From positions 1 to 52,338 of the forward strand of contig CANIHR010000003.1 of the NCBI GenBank assembly GCA_947467185.1: 52,338 nucleotides of DNA, read 5' to 3'. The stretch is from Bryobacterales bacterium. GTDB lineage: Bacteria; Acidobacteriota; Terriglobia; Bryobacterales; Bryobacteraceae. This document shows, piece after piece, positions 50,162 to 52,338 of this stretch. Each line of letters opens with the position of its first letter. The stretch's first letter is position 1. The notes beneath the pieces were generated by a model that was not told the DNA's origin, searched no databases, and worked only from the letters and a program-made list of their open reading frames with translations. A program made the position numbers and the translations under genes.

Positions 50162-51964
50162 TTAGTTGCCAGTGTTGCCGTTGTCACCGGTGTCAGGATC
50201 GCCACCGAGGATGGAACCCCAGACCGTCGAGCTGCCCCAGACCGTCGAGCTACCCCAGACCGTCGAGCTGCCCCAGACTGTCGAGAGCGGACCCGGGTTG
50301 GTAGACGAACCCCAAACCGTAGAGCTGCCCCAAACCGTTGAGTCGCCTTCGGCCAGAGAACCCCAGACCGTCGAAGAACCCCAGACCGTCGAATCGTCAA
50401 TCACAGAGCCCCAGACTGTCGAGCTGCCCCAGACCGTCGAATCACCGTCAACCAGAGAACCCCAGACCGTCGAGGACCCCCAGACTGTCGAGTCGCCGTC
50501 GAAAGAACCCCAGACCGTTGAGTCCAGAGCCACAATCACTTTTCCATTCCTGACCGTCTTGATCACGGCAGCGGGAGACGCTGCATTTGTGTTCACCGGA
50601 ATCGTGTACTTGCTCTTGCCCTTCGCCGCCATAGCAGCGTCCAGGTCCAGGTATCCGGCACCAACGGTGAACAGGTCATAGGTGACCTTGTAACCGCCAA
50701 TGACATCTGACCCGCGTCCGAGTTTGTCAGCGGTCTTCATCAGACGCGCCTTAACCTGATCAGGGGTGAGCGCTTCCTGTCCCAGGACCGCAGCAACAGC
50801 CGCGCTGGTAACTGCGGCCGCGCCGCTGGTACCACTGAGCTCCACGTACTGCGGTGCACCACCAAACGGATTCGGGATCAACTGAACACCAGCCTGCGTG
50901 CTCAGGAACGAACCAGCGGAAAGCGTTGACCAGAGCCGATTGCCCGGAGCAACCAGATCGGGCTTGGCAACGTGATCCAGAAGCGACGGACCCTTCGAAC
51001 TGTAGGTCGTCATCTTGTCATCCGCGCGCTTTGCCGTCGATTCGGTGTTCATCGCACCAACCGTGATGACCAGGGGGTGATTCGCAGGCGAAGCGATCGT
51101 GCCGTAGCCCTTCGTACCAGCGCTGTTATCGCGACCGGCGTTACCGGCGGCGACCACAACTGTGATGCCGGCAATCCAGGCCTTCTGGACTTCTATGCCC
51201 AGCGGATCGGTCTTCCAGCTTTCATAAACCGGGCGACCGAGAGAGAGATTGATGACCTTAATGTTGTACGTATTCTTCAGCGCGATGGCCCGTTCGATCG
51301 CGGCGATCACTGTCGCATCATCCGAAACGCCGTTGCTGTCAAGAACCTTCAGGTTGATGATCTTCGCGCCCGGAGCCACACCGTGAATAATGTTGCCGTA
51401 GCCGAACAGAGAGTTGACGCCGCGGCCGAGAATCAGGCCAGCGAGGTGGGTGCCGTGGCCGTAGCCGTCAGTGGTCGTGCTGTCGCCCGCCACGAAGCTT
51501 TCGGAGTAGGCAATACTACCGCTGAGATCGGCGTTCGGCGTCACGCCGCTATCGATCAGCGCGATGCCGATACCGACACCCTGCCCGAAGTTCGGGAACC
51601 CGGCGAGCCGAGTATCGGGCTCCACCGTCTGCGGCATGAAGTCGTACACCGGCTTTGCGCTGCCCGTACCCTGCACCGTATGGTTGATGGTGACGTGATT
51701 GACACTCGACTGGGAGGACAGGGCAACAGCGTCACTGACCTTGGCCTGAATCAGGTCGTCACCGTTGGCAAGCCTGGCCAGCCGTTGAACCGACGGACCA
51801 TAAGTCGGCGTTGCGGTACCCCGACGCTTCACGATGGCCTTGATCTGAGTATTTGAGCTCAGCCGATCCAGTTCCGGAGAGTAGGTTCCCGCTACAGCCA
51901 GACTGGCAGCTGCCAGGATCAGGCTTCCCGAGCGGATTACGCTAAATATTTTCGTACGTATCAT
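50162..51964 (-). CDS. Secreted subtilisin-like (S8) protease with STVWGS repeat tail
   Basis: A 600-residue exported serine protease. ATG 51964 has GGGAG 5 bp before it and starts a signal peptide (MIRTKIFSVIRSGSLILAAASLAVA). A short propeptide-like region (27-105) precedes the S8 domain: catalytic Asp138 in ALIDSGVTP, His170 in GYGHGTHLAG, oxyanion Asn275 in VAAGN and Ser380 in LSGTSGAAAV. From residue 482 to 584 the chain is built of 13 STVWGS hexapeptides, some in tandem and some split by short Asp/Gly-rich linkers, and it ends in an acidic ILGGDPDTGDNGNTGN. The repeats may form a beta-rich surface anchor or substrate-binding stalk; their function is unknown. Confidence 0.92.
   Translation of the reverse strand: MIRTKIFSVIRSGSLILAAASLAVAGTYSPELDRLSSNTQIKAIVKRRGTATPTYGPSVQRLARLANGDDLIQAKVSDAVALSSQSSVNHVTINHTVQGTGSAKPVYDFMPQTVEPDTRLAGFPNFGQGVGIGIALIDSGVTPNADLSGSIAYSESFVAGDSTTTDGYGHGTHLAGLILGRGVNSLFGYGNIIHGVAPGAKIINLKVLDSNGVSDDATVIAAIERAIALKNTYNIKVINLSLGRPVYESWKTDPLGIEVQKAWIAGITVVVAAGNAGRDNSAGTKGYGTIASPANHPLVITVGAMNTESTAKRADDKMTTYSSKGPSLLDHVAKPDLVAPGNRLWSTLSAGSFLSTQAGVQLIPNPFGGAPQYVELSGTSGAAAVTSAAVAAVLGQEALTPDQVKARLMKTADKLGRGSDVIGGYKVTYDLFTVGAGYLDLDAAMAAKGKSKYTIPVNTNAASPAAVIKTVRNGKVIVALDSTVWGSFDGDSTVWGSSTVWGSLVDGDSTVWGSSTVWGSVIDDSTVWGSSTVWGSLAEGDSTVWGSSTVWGSSTNPGPLSTVWGSSTVWGSSTVWGSSTVWGSILGGDPDTGDNGNTGN
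50213..50521 (-). repeat. 18-bp coding repeat encoding STVWGS
   Basis: Thirteen copies of an approximately 18-bp unit, CCCAGACCGTCGAGCTGC and variants on the plus strand, code for STVWGS in the protease tail. Copies differ mainly at silent positions, so the peptide is more conserved than the DNA. Runs of two and of four tandem copies alternate with linkers. Confidence 0.95.
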
Positions 51965-52004
51965 TGCATCTCCCAAAATGGCAATCAGGCCAAAGTACAA
52001 CTTC

Positions 52005-52033
52005 ATTCTAATGGATCTCTGACGCCGGAACAA
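52005..52033 (-). promoter_or_regulatory. Candidate promoter of the S8 protease gene
   Basis: On the minus strand TTGTTC (52028-52033) and TAGAAT (52005-52010) are 17 bp apart, 5 of 6 bases in the latter matching TATAAT. A start near 51998 would leave a leader of about 34 bases with the GGGAG ribosome site. Confidence 0.45.
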
Positions 52034-52338
52034 TAGCCCTTCTCGATGAAGAAAATCGTACCGTTTCTGGTGATGCACGCACCCCTTGTTTATTGGCAGT
52101 ACTTGCATCTTTCCGGTACTGCCTGGATTGAAATCGCCTAAAATGATGAAAAGAAAACAGATGCGCCTCGCCAGCTGCGGGTGGTAATCGCTTCGCCCCA
52201 CCCAATGTCACTCAATTTTGGTAGTTTGTCTTACATCTCGGGTGCGGTACCGCCAGTCCGGGGACTAGTACTGCTTTGTCGCACTACTTCGCGGAATATC
52301 GCACTTTTGGTCCTGGGCTTGCAAAAAGCCAGGTAGTA
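52034..52338. other. Non-coding right edge
   Basis: No convincing gene is seen. The region is more AT-rich than the rest. It contains an 8-bp perfect inverted repeat (GGCAGTAC at 52095-52102, GTACTGCC at 52116-52123, 13-base loop) and two short open frames (52046-52141, 31 codons; 52205-52336, 43 codons) without ribosome sites. The start of a further element beyond the edge cannot be ruled out. Confidence 0.5.

Noticed and set aside
50213-50521. CRISPR-like array of short regular repeats
   Set aside because: Units are 18 bp, in frame, often directly tandem and encode STVWGS inside a protease; there are no unique spacers.
52046-52141. 31-codon frame starting MKKIVPFLV
   Set aside because: No ribosome site, spans the inverted repeat and has no neighbour on this strand.
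52205-52336. 43-codon frame at the right edge
   Set aside because: No ribosome site and no recognisable motif; probably chance.

Overview
The window looks like chromosomal DNA of an acidobacterium of the Solibacter/Bryobacter type (Bryobacterales). This is inferred from the mix of families: a TIGR03435 protein (a family heavily expanded in Solibacter), a TIGR03790 protein, a very large TonB-dependent receptor with an N-terminal carboxypeptidase-regulatory fold, PQQ dehydrogenases, TPR/multihaem lipoproteins, a retropepsin-like protease and moderately high GC. Genes are tightly packed, GTG and TTG starts are common, and most convergent gene ends touch or overlap. No rRNA, tRNA, phage, CRISPR array or complete insertion sequence was seen.

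Layout. 1-4.3 kb (+): end of a PhoR-like sensor kinase, a secreted TPR-like protein, then a type III polyketide synthase with a geranylgeranyl-reductase-like flavoprotein. 4.2-9.1 kb (-): a five-gene operon of cytochrome c, TIGR03790 protein, MoxR AAA+ ATPase, a 618-aa protein of unknown function with a possible TraB/ChaN-like N-terminus, and a secreted LamG protein. 9.1-17.8 kb (+): a LysR regulator, then a co-directional run including RfbD-like reductase, methyltransferase, ATP-grasp enzyme, prepilin peptidase, epimerase, small membrane protein and a PQQ dehydrogenase. 17.8-23.6 kb: a seven-haem TPR lipoprotein and a small cytochrome c (-), a serine hydrolase (+), and a second PQQ dehydrogenase (-) that mirrors the first. 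23.6-34.2 kb (-): SMP-30 protein, TIGR03435 protein, a glycan module (Wzt-like ABC ATPase, coiled-coil methyltransferase, double glycosyltransferase), aspartyl protease, arginine decarboxylase, HAD phosphatase. 34.2-36.6 kb: a glycosyltransferase (+) and a dicarboxylate transporter (-).

36.6-38.5 kb (+) holds a three-gene RiPP-type operon: a 95-aa secreted Cys-rich precursor, an MNIO (DUF692) enzyme and a DUF2063 partner, the arrangement of the bufferin/Hvf copper-related systems but with a precursor built from two C-x-GKNSCKG-x-GGC units. It abuts a HemQ/chlorite-dismutase-like gene, and beyond that is a candidate small RNA (promoter plus intrinsic terminator). 39.4-46 kb (-): LytS/LytTR two-component pair, TonB-dependent receptor, TPR protein. 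46.1-50.1 kb (+): four evenly spaced genes (cupin, secreted protein, MoxR-type ATPase, VWA protein) closed by a strong terminator. 50.2-52 kb (-): a secreted subtilisin-like protease ending in 13 STVWGS hexapeptides.

The items most likely to be new are the MNIO operon with its unusual precursor, the MoxR/618-aa/TIGR03790 operon, the STVWGS-tailed protease, the methyltransferase whose coiled coil carries tryptophans at multiples of seven residues beside an orphan Wzt-like ATPase, and the candidate small RNA at 39.3 kb. All functions were assigned by reading motifs; no database search was run.
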